A stretch of DNA of 35,719 nt, from assembly GCF_000499385.1 (NCBI RefSeq), contig NW_013654069.1, positions 1 to 35,719 on the forward strand. Direction: 5' to 3'. Source of the DNA: Eimeria necatrix (taxonomy: Eukaryota; Apicomplexa; Conoidasida; Eucoccidiorida; Eimeriidae). The notes beneath the pieces are model-generated. The model worked only from the letters and a program-made list of their open reading frames with translations, was not told the DNA's origin and did not search any database. Each line of letters opens with the position of its first letter. Position 1 is the first letter of the stretch. Below are positions 1-18,151 of the stretch, piece after piece. A program made the translations under genes and the position numbers.

Positions 1-1161
1 ATAAGCGGGAGGCAGAGCGAGACGGTAAGCAACAGTTCCTATGCGTTCGAGGACTTCGAAGGGTCCGCGGTAGCGGGGCTCAAGCTTAGGGCAGCTGTTG
101 AAAGGCGGTAGGTGCTTGCTGCTGAGCCAGACCTTATCCCCCACTGCATATTCCACTGCTCGACGCTTGGTGTCTGCGTAGTACTTCTGCTGCCATTTTG
201 CCTTCAGGATGTGACTCTGCGCTCTGTCGCAGAGCTGCCGAAAAAGCTTAGTCATGGGAGGAGTGAGTGTAGGAGCTAACGCGCCTACGATATCGAGTTC
301 CGCCGCAGTCAAGGGGTTTTCGCCAGTCATGATCTCGAAAGGAGAGAGCTCTGTGGATGAGTGGCTTGTTGTGTTGTATGCAAGTTCCAAAGCTGGAAGC
401 AAACGCTCCCACTCGCGTTCATCAGATCTGATATATGTACGCAGCATCTGCTCCAATGTGCGGTTCATCCGTTCGGTTTGGCCGTCGCTTTGGGGATGGT
501 AGGACGAGGACATGCAGCGTTTGATGTTGAAGCGGCTACAGAGCTGGTTCCAAAGGTCTGATTGGAAACGGGGGTCGCGATCCGATATAAGCACTTCTGG
601 GAAACCGTGATAGCGGATAAGACGGTCGGCTAGGAGCTCCACTGTGTCTGCTGCTGTGAATGACTTCTTTGCGGGAACGAAATGAGCCATCTTACTGAGA
701 GAGTCGACCATGACAAGGATCGAGTCGTGCCCTCTCGTTGTAAGGGGAAGATCTGTGATGAAATCGAGGCTCACGTGCGCCCATCGACGAGAAGGGATGA
801 GCAACTGTTGAAGAAGGCCTGCAGGCTTCTGGTTAATGGATTTTGAAGCGCGACAGTGGGTACATGACTCAACATAAGCGGTAGTGTAGGCACGCATTCC
901 AGGCCAGTAGTAGTGCTTGCTGAGAGACGCAAAGGTCTTTTTCTGGCCTCGATGGCCGGCTGTGACATGGTCGTGATGTGAATGCAGAACGTGAGTGAGG
1001 AACTCAGGGAATTGTGGGACGCAGATGCGCCACAGTCCATGAACGCGGATGTGCAGGTAAGGCTGGACGTAACGAAACGTAAATTGGCGATGACAAAACT
1101 CGATTTGCAGAGCTTCTCCTGGTTGGTTTGCTGCGGCTTTGTAGCGAACGGAAAAACAGGT
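1..1161 (-). mobile_element. Ty3/gypsy-class retrotransposon integrase (3' part of pol, open at the window edge)
   Basis: Minus-strand reading frame of about 387 codons with no stop, running off the left edge. Seen in order: an HHCC zinc-binding N-terminus (H..H near 950-980, CTHC near 860-870, with the typical KHYYWPGM between); a core domain with the first catalytic Asp in LDFITDLP near 765, the second in SDRDPRF near 575, and the catalytic Glu in DGQTER near 490; then a C-terminal GPY/F-type module (KLEPRYRGPFEVLERIG) near 45-90. This is the integrase of a long-terminal-repeat retrotransposon, which inserts the cDNA copy into host DNA. A TGA at 1162-1164 closes the frame upstream, so it is not joined in frame to the reverse transcriptase scrap next to it. 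The domain itself looks undamaged, but the element around it is deleted, so I treat it as a decayed copy. Confidence 0.93.
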
Positions 1162-1429
1162 TCATGGGGCAGAGGCGAAGGTGGGGATCGCAGGGTCCTT
1201 TGTCTGGGTTGTCCAGCATCTCTGGCCAGTGCCGGATGGCTTCGATTTCGTATTCTGCAGATTTGACGCCTGCAATAGTGATGGTATAACCCAGATATGT
1301 AATTGTTTGCTTGGCAAACTTGCACCTGCGCAATTTTGGGTAGAATTGATGTTTAAGCAAGGTTGTGAGGACTTGTTGCGGAAGGGAAACGCGCGCAGAG
1401 AGTTCGGGGCTATAAATACGCGAAATCCA
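1162..1429 (-). pseudogene. Reverse transcriptase scrap (end of palm and thumb) of the same retrotransposon
   Basis: In the minus strand, from about 1416 down to about 1225, the frame reads IYSPEL..., then VLTTLLKHQFYPKLRRCKF, AKQTITYLGYT and EAIRHWPEM. This is the stretch that follows the catalytic YLDD in Ty3/gypsy reverse transcriptases. The YLDD box itself and everything before it are missing: an in-frame TAA lies at 1430-1432. Right after the thumb the sequence passes within some 60 bases into the RNase H-integrase linker, so connection and RNase H domains are absent. The linker then changes frame at a run of five T's (sense strand, near 1151-1157). Both the deletion and the frame change mark it as dead. 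Confidence 0.8.
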
Positions 1430-1810
1430 TTAAAAGTCCCAAAATCGTAGTTCTTCCTTGACCCCGTTGGGGCGGTGCCCCACACCTGTGCCCAGGTCAT
1501 CGCCAGCCAGTACCTCGTCAAGTGGCGTAAAACACTGGAGGACCAAGCCATGTGGGACACCGTTCACCACCTTACAGGATGCCCGGCTTTGGTGCATGAT
1601 TGACACCGCCTCCAGTGCAGAAGTCTTCAGGTTCGGACCCGCATTTCCCCTTCCAAGGCGTAGCGGCTTGAATCCGTCAGCATAAGCCGCCCGCATTGCA
1701 GGCAATCAGGCAATTTTCCATGCCGCGACGAAGGCGGAGGGAGCGCTGCGTACCCGCATGCGCTCCTACAGGCTCTATATAGTCAATGCATTAGCAGTAG
1801 AGGCATACAC
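1430..1810. other. Probable continuation of the retroelement remnant, not recognised
   Basis: Minus-strand frame 1430-1705 is open for 91 codons but matches no retroelement domain I know; it may come from the 5' part of pol or from gag. At 1772-1777 the plus strand has a TATA-like word (ctatatag) followed by a purine-rich stretch with many cag words. No clear long terminal repeat boundaries (TG...CA with a target duplication) could be identified. Confidence 0.3.
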
Positions 1811-1984
1811 ACACTGCAGCACAGCAGAGCAGTGAAGAGAACTCAGCAGACACAGGAGAGAACCGAGGTAACCGGAACATTAAGGAGAGATCAAGCCAGA
1901 GAAAGTGATACAAGAATAGAAACTGAAGAATGCAAGAATAATGTATGCTGGGTAGACCGGTTCAGTCCGGCAAGGGGGGGAAGT

Positions 1985-2129
1985 GGTAGTGCGCAGGCAC
2001 GACAGTGGGGCTTGCTGGTGACTTATAGAAAATAGCTAGCTGGTGACCTATAAGAGGCTTGCATCCCGAACGAGCACAGGAACTTCTTATTAGTAAATAA
2101 GTAAGGCAATTTATAAGCAAGATAGCATG
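1985..2129 (+). repeat. Diverged direct repeat A, copy 1
   Basis: Begins tagtgcgcaggcac, contains gggcttgctggtgac, a second ctagctggtgac, then cttcttattagta and ends atttataagcaagatagcat. A second copy with the same order of words lies at 2163-2310, and a short partial copy (tagtgcgcaggcactacaat) lies at 2130-2149. No protein can be supported across it. Confidence 0.7.
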
Positions 2130-2162
2130 TAGTGCGCAGGCACTACAATAGCTTGCTGCTCT

Positions 2163-2310
2163 AGTGCACAGGCACTACAATAGGGCTTGCTGGTGACCTT
2201 GAGAAGAAAGCTAGGTGGTGACATCTAAGAGGTTAAGAGGTTAAGACGCTGATCGACCGCGAAAGCTTCTCATTAGTAGAATAGAAAAGTAATTTATCAG
2301 CAAATTAGCA
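2163..2310 (+). repeat. Diverged direct repeat A, copy 2
   Basis: Same succession of words as 1985-2129: tagtgcacaggcactac, gggcttgctggtgacc, ctaggtggtgac, cttctcattagta, aatttatcagcaaattagcat. Copies differ by point changes and small indels, so the duplication is old. Lies between the retroelement remnant and a second repeat family. Confidence 0.7.
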
Positions 2311-2315
2311 TATAT

Positions 2316-2445
2316 AAACTAGAAATGTCTACGAATACCCTAAAATTGGAGCTGTCGATAACGCCGGCGCCGGTGAGGGTCACTTCCCAACCGGGCCAAG
2401 AAAGCAAGAACCATTTGTGAGCGACTTTCGAGAAATTCGGGCTTG
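2316..2445 (+). repeat. Diverged direct repeat B, copy 1
   Basis: Starts aaactagaaatgtctacgaa, followed by ccctaaaattgg, a GC-rich centre and cccaaccgggccaag. The same order is found at 2598-2730. The spacing of the copies is about 282 bases. Confidence 0.65.
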
Positions 2446-2597
2446 AGAACTCGGAATAGGACTGCCTTTTTGATAATTTGGTAGTTGTTTCACTAAAGAT
2501 GCGTTGAAAGTAGAGAGAACATCATAGGGCACCCTAGTCGTGGGCCAGGTAGCATCGTAGCAGCTGCAGAGAACGCGGTGTACTGCATAGCACTCGT

Positions 2598-2730
2598 AAA
2601 CTAGAAGTGTCTGTGAATATCCTAAGATTGGGGCTTTCTATGACGGCGGTACCAGTGCTGGACAATGCCCCAACCGGGTCAAGGGAGTTAGAACTATGAT
2701 TTTCGACTTTTAAGAAGTTTCGATTAACAG
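2598..2730 (+). repeat. Diverged direct repeat B, copy 2
   Basis: Starts aaactagaagtgtctgtgaa, followed by tcctaagattgg and ccccaaccgggtcaag, matching 2316-2445 with many substitutions. The segment just before it (2546-2597, with cgtagcagctgcagagaacg) reappears twice more at 2825-2920, so the tandem structure extends to both sides. Confidence 0.65.
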
Positions 2731-2824
2731 ACTCAAAGGATGACGGGTTATTGATTATTTGCTGCTATTTTATGATATATGTGTCGAATGTCGAGGATTT
2801 GCCAGAGGGGAACCCTATTCTTGT

Positions 2825-2920
2825 GCCAGGAAGTAACGTAGTGGCAGCAGAGAGCGCCGTGCACTACACTACTCGTGCGCCAGAAAGTAACGTAATAGCA
2901 GCCGAGAGAGCTGTACAGTT
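2825..2920 (+). repeat. Short tandem repeat, two units of about 54 bases
   Basis: Two adjacent units begin gccaggaagtaacgtagtgg and gccagaaagtaacgtaatag, each followed by cagc.gagag and a GTGCA/GTACA word. A third, older copy lies at 2546-2600. An open frame (2751-3002, plus) crosses it but has no recognisable domain; I do not call a gene. Confidence 0.6.
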
Positions 2921-5877
2921 ACCCTGTTCATATGGATCTGTAGATTTGTGGGTACAGGGCAACAGAGAGGGAGAGTCAGGTGTGCTACTGCAGGGTATGT
3001 GATTAGGAGTACATACGAGACTTCAAAAGACGATGAAAGCTGTCTCGTCACTGCCGCGTTGGGCTATTCAATCAGGCCGCCCTAACGATTCTCGTATGAA
3101 GGGTACACCGTTTCGCCAAACTCTTGCGGGAGTCCGCACAGCCGTGTCGCGTCCAAGTCACAGGACCATATCTTGTTAGCTGGTGATGCCCCTCCTCTAA
3201 TATTTGAGCCAAGGCAAGCATAGCCCAGCTGCTGCAGTACTACAGCGACAACTTGACACAGGACCGGATGAGCTGAGTGCTCTGTCCCGCAGGGAACTGC
3301 GCTTCATCACTTTGTAAATGATGCCCCTTAAAAATTTGCTGCAACGCCCTCTACAGCCATATATTGGCAGGAAGGATCCTTCATATTACATGATTTTGCT
3401 GACCTCCGCACGCTTCCTGTACCAAAACCCTGCTCAGAGAGTATAACCTACAGCTGGCCCGATATGAACTTTTTGACACGGGCTCACTGTGGGGATTTTT
3501 TAATCACTACAAATATTTCCCCGATAGCACTTAACACAAGTGATTAGTTACACAAAATGGACTAAGGCGGGAAAACGGCACCTACAAGTCGCTGCATGCC
3601 ACTCGCCGGGGTTTGGAAGGGTGCGCAGCGTGGAGACAGATGCGGAGAACGAGGGACTTACCGCGCACCCCTCACCTTGGGAATGTTGTGTTCAATGTTG
3701 TTCATGTTGCAGCAGCTGGCGGGGTCCAAGCCATAGGTGCTGTCTTCCTCTCCCGTTTTTCTTAAATCTTTGCTGCACTCGAGAGGCCATCTCTTTCTGA
3801 AGGATCCACAAATGGAGATTTCTTGTAATTCAAAAAGAAGTTGATAAGCTTTAGAACTCCGTGCTTCCCCTAGGTTTTTCCCGCACTCAAAGGTGCCAGC
3901 GCCCACACCACAAAATCTACAACCCCTGCGCCCGCCCTTCTTTTCTCAGAAACTCCTGTTCTCTAGCAGAACATAGCGTACTGTAGGCAGCAGAGCTATT
4001 GCAGTATGACTGAAAACAGCCCAACGTTCCGTAGTAGTTAGAAAAGACTGAGTGCCCTGTACTGCACTCATACCATGTGCATGGTGGAAACACAAAACCC
4101 CAACACAGCGACCCCATCGGAAGCCCGCATTAGGTATCATTCATGAACCAACGCCAATCAAGCAGTGCCTGTGAGCAGCCGGAGGTGCTCCCCATCGGCA
4201 AATGGAGAGCCAAGCTGATCATGTCCGCGTATTGTTCCGAGCAAGAACTGTCCTCGCATACTATTCGGAAGAGTATCCCTGGCGTTTTGAGAATGTGCTT
4301 GGCTGAATCTGATTCTCTGGAGTCAGCGGAGCCTCCGATTCTTGTGGTGCGCTGCCTTGGTGAATCCAGCACCCATTACTCCGCCGTTCCTTACCTAAAG
4401 TCATTTAGAGCTGGCCATAGCCAGCCCACTTTTGCTGGTAAAATTAGTCTGAGCTTTTTCTAATCCATAGTTGGGTTGCGTCGAGTAGTCTCGAGCCCCC
4501 AAACTACAACCTATAACAGCCTAGCGTCACATAGGGCACAATGGCCTCTGACTCAACGGCACAAGCGTTCCCAAGTCTATAGTCGTGCACCACCGCAGAG
4601 CGACTCCAAGCCTCTGAGAATATTGGCTGTCAAACCCCGAACGTTTGAGAGCGTTGGCTGCCAAGCCCCATCTCAAGTTGGATAACGAAGAAGCATCCAA
4701 TGTGTGGCCTGCAGCAACGGCGGTGGAATGACGTACTGTGGGATGCAATGTCGAAAGGCTTCTGGAGACCACAGCAATTAAATACGGGAGCGTCTGCTTA
4801 AAAAGTTACCTTTTGCAGTTAGAGGGGTGCTCGCCCACTAGGAGACCTCTGGTGGAAGGGTGGGGAGCTGCAGTGCTCGGCCTTCCACCGTGTACAAGAA
4901 AGGACCACAGAAGGCGGATTGTACATAGGACAGAGTAGTTCCAGCAGCTCACACCCAGTTTGTTCTTGTTTCCTGGACCGCTTAAAAGGCTACTGCCAAC
5001 GAGGCACTTGGTATGGGGCTGGCCGAGACTGTGTGCATAGCACATCACCGTTTCGGCGCACGGAAATAGTCCTACTTATTTCGATACTCCAGGCCTCCGC
5101 ATTAATTGGATTTTGCATTTTTCATGGGAAGTTTGTGAAATATGGAGTATAGATAGGGTTCGCACCTAGATCGGACTTGGTACTCAAAGTTGCGTAGCAG
5201 TGCGGCAACGCACTGATCACTACAGCTGCTGCTGCTGCTTCACCTGCTGCGTTGGGCGGTGTCGTGCTGTCTTTGCGAAGTTGTCTCTGGCTATGTGGTG
5301 CTGAAGTCAAACAGCTTGAGGCCTTCGGGTTTCTCGTGTGATTCCGCCTCTCCACAGTAGCTAAGGCAGGAGCAAGTTTGCTGCTGCTGCTACTCGTAGC
5401 CTGCTTCCAGCGCAGGCTGAGCGCCGTCTGCTGCTCTGTCTCGCCTACGAATATCTTTTCCTTTAATATATCGGTCTTCTTCTGTTGGCTTAACTTGTCG
5501 GTGCGGTGGGCTTGCTGCTGGAGCAGCACTAGTAGCGCGACGGCAGAATTTTCTTTACAATTTGAAGGGGCCAGCAACACCAGCAGCCGTCTCCAGATTA
5601 AATAACCGTTGTCGTTGGTTAGGAAGTCTTTTTCCAGAGAATCGAAGGCAGGTGCAACATCTTCTGCAGTTTGGTTCCCCGTGGCCTCTGCGGCGTGTCT
5701 GCATACGCTCTGACGAGCTTGCTGCTGCAGTGCTGCTGCAGCACGTGCAGGGGGCCTTAAGCCCAGCCTCATCTAAAGTAGGGCCAGGCAGTGGTGCTGG
5801 GGAAGCAGCCACTGCTGCTTGCGTCTTTGTACCGCTGCCGGTCCCCTTTCTTACTGTTGCTCCTCCGTGAGTTGGAA
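2921..5877. other. Gene-poor spacer upstream of the calcium pump
   Basis: I see no conserved protein, RNA gene or splice-linked exons here. Open frames are short and change composition abruptly. A plus-strand frame of 106 codons (4143-4463) and a minus-strand frame of 216 codons (5122-5772) are the longest; neither shows a domain. From about 5225 the sequence gains CTG/CAG words and probably includes the promoter and 5' leader of the pump gene that starts at 5878. Confidence 0.5.
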
Positions 5878-12393
<6,516 letters not shown>

Positions 12394-15300
12394 GCTATGC
12401 GAATGCGCCAGGCGGAAGCGGCCGGCCTAGTAGGAGAGGTCGCCCACGGAAGAACAATCCGGCTTCTGCTTATTGGGTCGCGAGAGGGGATTCCTCTGTG
12501 TGCGGGCCCGTAAAGAGGAGGGACCTGAATACGAGGACACTTCGCAGTCAACAAAACATATTTGCAGCAGCAGTGGCAGTTTTGCCACTGCCAGCCAGCT
12601 GCAGCAGCGAAGCAGCAGCAGCTGCAGAAGGCCCCAGTTTAAGGTGGCCGAAGTTCGATCGCTACTGCTGGGATGGGCGGATGCGTTCTATATGCCCTGC
12701 GGTGGTCGCCCAAGCGCCAAGCAGGCGCAGAATAGGTGGTATAGCGATAGAGCCATGATGGTTGCTTCTTTAAGGAACACATGTTGTCTATCCTTATAAG
12801 TATGAAAATGAAAGGAAGACGAATGAGCAGTGTACGCATAAATATGAGACAAGCAGCACACAGGCGCAGCGCTCAAATGAACGACTCAATGGCCTGTTGA
12901 AGTGTAGAGCAAATTACGAGAGAGGAGGAATTACGCCATTGAAAGCGAATTTTGAAAGCAGTAGATGGCCCTGTAGAGTGCGCGAAAGGTAAAGCTAAGT
13001 GAGCACGAGCTTTTCTGGCTGTTTCCTCTGTGAGTAAACTTGATCTGAAGATGTACAGCTGTGCTCAGAATTCATAGCGTGGCGCAGCGGCTAGCATCTG
13101 CTGGGCCACGTTGATTGGTGTCGACTGGTGAAATGCATGGCGCTCGGAGGTCTGCTAACAATACCTGTTATATATATGTAAGTAATGCTGAAACTGCAAT
13201 CTCTGGGACTGGCTTGCCAATAGTAGCAGCACGGAACATATTTAAATGAAAGAGCAGCTGAGGTGTCGGATGCGCGCGAAAGTGAGGGCGCGGAACTCTT
13301 GAACTGCAGGGGATACGAAGAAGGGAAAGTCAAGAGGAGTGCAACGGATCAGCAGCATCTAGATGGGGTTTGTTCTCACAGCATTAACGAGTTGAAGATC
13401 CTGATGTTTGGTCTACTGTGTATATCTATGGGAAGCCTACATTTCTCTAATTTGGCAGAATGAGCAGCGCACTGGCATGCGGATAGTGAGCTCTATCGTA
13501 GCCGTCGCTATTGTTTAGGCCCCGTAGTTTTCTCCTGCTGGCGAGAAGCAACCACGCTTGTCGACATGAGGCCGTTGGTGGTCTGCCAAAAACTGGAGAT
13601 GGCGATTTCATCTTTCCCTCTGAAGGGCAGCGAGATGCGCGGAGGGCTGCACGCAAATGATGTGACTTCGAGGTGCGCTATGGAGGCGGAGGCAACGGCT
13701 TTTGTTTCCCCGTGTGCGCTGATGAACTCGTTAGCTCAACTGTGCAGTTTCCACTTCCTAGGTGACTTTTCTACGAAGCGAGGGCATGACTATAATTCAA
13801 TTGTGCACTTACACAAGCCATCTAGGTGTGGCTGACTGCTTCCCGTGCAAACTCTTACGATTGTCGCTACCGCATCTGGTGCCACAAGAGCGTAGTTTGC
13901 TTTAGCCACCGCACTTTGAAGTTGGTGCTCCCAGATGTCCTGGTCAGGTCTTAAATGCTCAGAGAACGAACGAAATTATGCGCCTTATTAGGCAGCATAG
14001 TACTAAAGAAACGCGGCGATGGCGATACACTACACTAAACTTAAGGTTTAGAATTCTACGATGACGCTCAAAACGGCAGCTGCTTCAAAAGCATCCATGT
14101 CTATTAAGAAAGCAACAAAAATGTGGGGGTTGCCGAGAATTAAGGAGACTGCCTGCAGTGGGGTCATTATGCAGCAGCGCGCTTCTTAGAATCTTGGTAC
14201 CCCGCACTAGTCAAGTCGCGGAAAGTCTAGGCTTTATCGAAAAAGGGCCCTAATGGGCAGGCTAGTGGTTTTAATGTGCGGTGTTTGTCGTGCTCTGACC
14301 TCGATTGGCGGGGAGTTGCAGCACCCACGGATATGCTCGCTGTTTCGCCTTCCGCCTGGTGTGTAGGTCCAAGCAAACAATCAGTTCACTTTCGCTCCTG
14401 TGAGCCTCTGAGACTTTCGGTGTGCATGGCTTTCGCTCTTTCATCCAGGGTCAGTGTCAGGCCGATTTTTTGAGAGTCGCCTGTGGTGTCGTTGCTCAAT
14501 ACTCTGTTTTGAAGCCATCAGCACAGAGCCAGCTGTAAGCTTGCATAAAACTGCCTCGGCGAATTTGGGCTTCTCTTGTTTTGCCGGTCTTGTCTCTTTG
14601 CCAGATTTTCGATTTTAATTTCAGCCCTAAAGTTTGACTAAGGTCTTGATATGTTAATTGTGAGCTCGACAGTGTCGCTGCTGCAGGCTTGGTGAAAGGC
14701 AGGAAAACCCTTTGATTTTTCGTCTTATGCGCAAACTGAGTCACCCGTTTATCAAATAAAAGCATGTAGAGCTGCATGACAAATGCTTTCAGAGACTCCC
14801 CGTATTCCTCTGGTCACTTTTGGGCTATGCAAGCTGCAGGGCCGGCTTTCCTATGTTTACAGCATGGGCCGGCTGCAATTCCAGCAGTGTGGCTGACCTA
14901 AACGCGGCGGCTCACAGCTTAAAGCGTCTGATTTCAAATTGATAAATAAAGGAACTCTTTACTTCGTGCTGGGAATTTTCAGGGCCGCATTTTTCCAATG
15001 TGTCTATTGTGTAGCGGCCTTGTTCGCAAACAGTGATGGTAGCAGAAAAACTTCTTCCGCTGCCCCACAGAAGCAAGAAAATGGGGATTTAAAGAACTTA
15101 AATATTTTTAAATTGCATTATTAGGCGAACTTATCTTTGGCTAATTGTTTTGTGCTGAATTGGGCTGAGACACCAAACAGCCTGCTGCAACACGAAAAGG
15201 TGATCGCCAGCTGCTGCCGAGAGTTGCCAGGGTCACTGCAGTTGAAGGGTGTGCAAATCCGTCCGTGAAAAACAGCAATCGGTTTCGCATTAGCTCGCAT

Positions 15301-15595
15301 TCGATTTGTCTGTTTAATAGTCTGCGCTCTTGAAGCTCCTGTTCAGTTCTTGCTGTTATTTACTTGCTTGTTTATGGGCCGTTGAGCACATGGTTTGCTA
15401 CGACCTTTCTCAATCCTCGCACCCTCGCTGCTAACTCAGCGGTTCCTCTATCCTTGCTGAAATCATGCAGCTCTCTCTTTAGATCGCTAAACAGGTATTC
15501 AACTGCTCCTCTCTCTTTTGTCTGACGCTCGTGTGACCACTGGACCTAGGTCGCCGCAGCTGCAAGAACTGCAGCGGCAGCAGCACCAGCCAAAG
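12394..15595. other. Intergenic region between SERCA and the membrane-protein gene
   Basis: About 3.2 kb with no supported gene. It should hold the SERCA 3' untranslated region and the promoter of the next gene. A small CAG/CTG cluster lies at 12560-12625 (tttgcagcagcagtggcag). The frames present are short, with no recognisable domains and no exon chain. Pyrimidine-rich stretches at 15450-15520 lie directly before the next gene and could belong to a leader intron. Confidence 0.5.
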
Positions 15596-16686
15596 ATGGC
15601 CCTCAACTACTCTGCGGGCACTGCATGCCCTGAAAAGTCTTCTCAGGGTGAACCTCTCCCACCTGCGGCTCCTCCATCGTCTCCTGCAGCGGCGATCTCA
15701 CCTGGTCATAGCCATCGCCTTGCAGATGGCGACAGCTGCTACCTTGTGACTATGGGCCTCTGCGCCCACGTGCGCGCTAAGAATGCGCAAGCAGCAGCCG
15801 CAGTGGCAGCAGATGCTGCAGTAGGCGCGGCAACCGAGTCTGCGCCATCGGACACGGCCAAAATTGGCTCTCTCTACATAAGTTCGATACCGGCGCAACA
15901 GCACCCGCAACATTTCGAGTACCATCATGAGCAGCACACACACCAGCTGCAGCTTTCGCCGTGTTCTCCACGGCTAGGAACTCCACTTTCCGGGCAGCAT
16001 CCTTATCAGCAGCAGCAGCAGCAACCTCCTTCGTTCTGCACAATCCATGTAGACAACGGTGTGGCCTACGGAGCTGATTGCGCGGCGACAGAAGCCGTCA
16101 TAGGCGCTGTAGCTCGCGCAGCCGCAGCAGAAGTATCCCTTGCTGCGGCAAGCTCAGATGAATCCTCTCTTTGCGGGGAGTTGCCCGCGGGTCCCTCAGG
16201 AGCCTCACGTGGAGGAAAGCCTGGCGTTGTGGGAGTTGATTTACCAGATATGAAGAATATCCCTCTCGCTATTCGGGTGCCTCCATATAGAGAGCATCTG
16301 TGGTACGAATTGAAGCAGCTGCGTCGTTTCTGGCAGATGGACATGCACCAGCGTGACTGGCGTCAGGTGTTTGTGTGTTCTTATTTCCCGAACGCAATAG
16401 ACCCCTTGCTGCTGACTCTGTTGCGGCTCATCTGCTGCATTTCAGTGCTTGTGTTGGAGTGTTTCGCCTCGATCCAGGGATATCGCGAGGTCGGCAAGGC
16501 ACAGATGCTTTACTTTACTAACTGGAACAGCTTGCTAGTTGCTGCTGGCTTCTTGTCCCTCAGCATCACTTCTGTTATTGCATGCATAAGCTTCGCGGCT
16601 CCTTTGCAGCAAACCTCAAAGCAATCAAGTGCACAGCAGCAACAGCGGCAAGGGCGGCAAACGCACATCCAGGATGACGGTCTCAC

Positions 16687-16722
<36 letters not shown>

Positions 16723-17904
16723 CCAGCAACGGCTGCAGCGGCGGAGCCAGCTGTTGATGAGCCCTGTGGAGGAAACAGCATCAACATATTCGCTTAACAA
16801 CCACCTGCAACACAACTCATGCACTGCATCTCGCGACAGCAGCAGCTGCAGCTTGGGCTTTTCTGCCTATGAGTTTGTGGCGGTTGACGGGCGGCACCCG
16901 CGGCCGACATACAGCAGCAGCAAGGCAGCGTTCTTGCCGTGGCTCGTACAGCAGCGGCAGCAGTTACTACAGCAGAAACAGCAGCCCCGCAACACCAGAG
17001 CACTTTGTCTTGTGCTTCAGGGATACACAGACCTCATGTCTGATGGACGCTACTGTGTAGAAGGCATACTACTGGCCCCTAACCCCAGCAACCCCTCAGT
17101 GCCTCAAAGCTCCCCAAGGACAACCTGTTGGTCCCGCCGGCTTCCGCTTTTTAGCAGGCCAAAAGAGAGTTCTTCCAGTGCTGAAAACAGCAGCGGCAGC
17201 ATTAGCAACAGCGGCAGCAGCAGCCCCGCTGCCTCGGTGCCCCACCACACTCTGGGGGCATGGGCCTCAGGAGCAGCAGACGACGCGGCTCCCTCTTCTA
17301 ACAGCAGTAGAGTGGTTGACAAAGGGGTTGCAGGTTCTGCAGCAGCAGTAACTGCGGCTGGCTCTGCAGCAGCAACCATAGCTACTACAGTAAGGGGAGC
17401 ATCAACAACTGTGGAGTTGCCTTGGTTCGTGAAGGTGACTTGGGTGGTACACAATTTGCAGTTGGTTGCGTCTTTAGGCGTTGCTGCTGTCTTCTTCTCC
17501 CTTTTTAAGGCTGAGGACGTTGCATTTCCCGGATCCTGGGTGACAGTGTGGAAACACGCTGTGTTGGTACTGCTGACGCTGCTGCATGCGTCTTTGCTGT
17601 CTCGTATTCCCTGTCCCATGAGACACCTAGGCTACACACTAGTGCTCTTCTGCTGTTACCTGCTGTTGCAAGTTTGTGTTTTTGTCTTCAACGTGCCCAA
17701 CGGCCAAGGGGGGGTCGGCTATGTGTATAAAGTATTTCATCTTTCGGAGCCTGTGAAGGCTGCGGTTGTGCTCTTGGGCATATTTCTCTGCTCATTTTTA
17801 ATGCATATATTTCTCTGGTCTATATCCCGCAAACGCTGCCTCTACGTAGACCCTCCTCCGTCGGTTTCGGTTACGGCGCTGCAGCTCAAGCGCAGCATCC
17901 GTTA

Positions 17905-17937
<33 letters not shown>

Positions 17938-18151
17938 GGAACAAATCGCAGGAGAATCCGCTGCAGTGAGCGCAGCATCCGATGTCAAGAGCAAAAGCTC
18001 ACTAGTCCGACTTCAGCTGCAGCAGCAGCAGAAGTGCTGCAGTGACCAAGCTTCAACTGGAAACACTGATGGCAGACAAAGCGGCAGCAGCACCCGGCGA
18101 GAGCCGCAGCAGCTCGACGAGCCTGAAGGCGTTGTGGTGCAACAGAGCTAG
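15596..18151 (+). CDS. Six-span membrane protein, rolling-stone-like, with large low-complexity insertion
   Basis: Single open exon, 851 residues from the first in-frame ATG (15596); an in-frame TAA lies at about 15488, so the ATG is either the true start or follows an unseen upstream exon. Residues 1-230 are Ala/Gln/Ser-rich. Hydrophobic spans fall at about 269-290, 309-332, 619-637, 652-668, 678-699 and 720-741. Around them are FTNWNSLLVAAG before span 2, WVVHNLQLVA before span 3, WKHAVLVLLTLLHA in span 4 and a GYVYKVFHLSEPVKAAV stretch before span 6. This order (FTNW, W..HN, N/KH...LL, YVYK) resembles rolling-stone/ADTRP-type membrane proteins, whose biochemical role is poorly known; that assignment is inference. 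Between spans 2 and 3 about 280 residues are inserted, rich in poly-Gln (16688-16732), Ser and Ala. The tail has an Ala run (17906-17938) and more Gln. Confidence 0.75.
16688..16732 (+). repeat. CAG tract coding for poly-Gln
   Basis: An almost pure run of CAG codons, broken by CAA and CAC near its end, in frame inside the insertion between spans 2 and 3 of the membrane protein. A GCT run coding for Ala lies later in the same gene at 17906-17938. Both are typical homopolymeric amino-acid repeats of Eimeria proteins. Confidence 0.85.

Noticed and set aside
4143..4463. 106-codon plus-strand frame
   Set aside because: No domain, no splice-linked neighbours, and the opposite strand is open over nearly the same stretch; chance is the simpler explanation.
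13079..13135. tRNA-like start (gtggcgcagcggctagc)
   Set aside because: The A-box-like word is present, but there is no GGTTCGAATCC-type B box, and no acceptor or anticodon stem can be drawn.
15518..15595. Start of the membrane-protein gene at a TTG codon (15518)
   Set aside because: A TTG start is not expected in a eukaryotic nuclear gene; the first in-frame ATG is at 15596.
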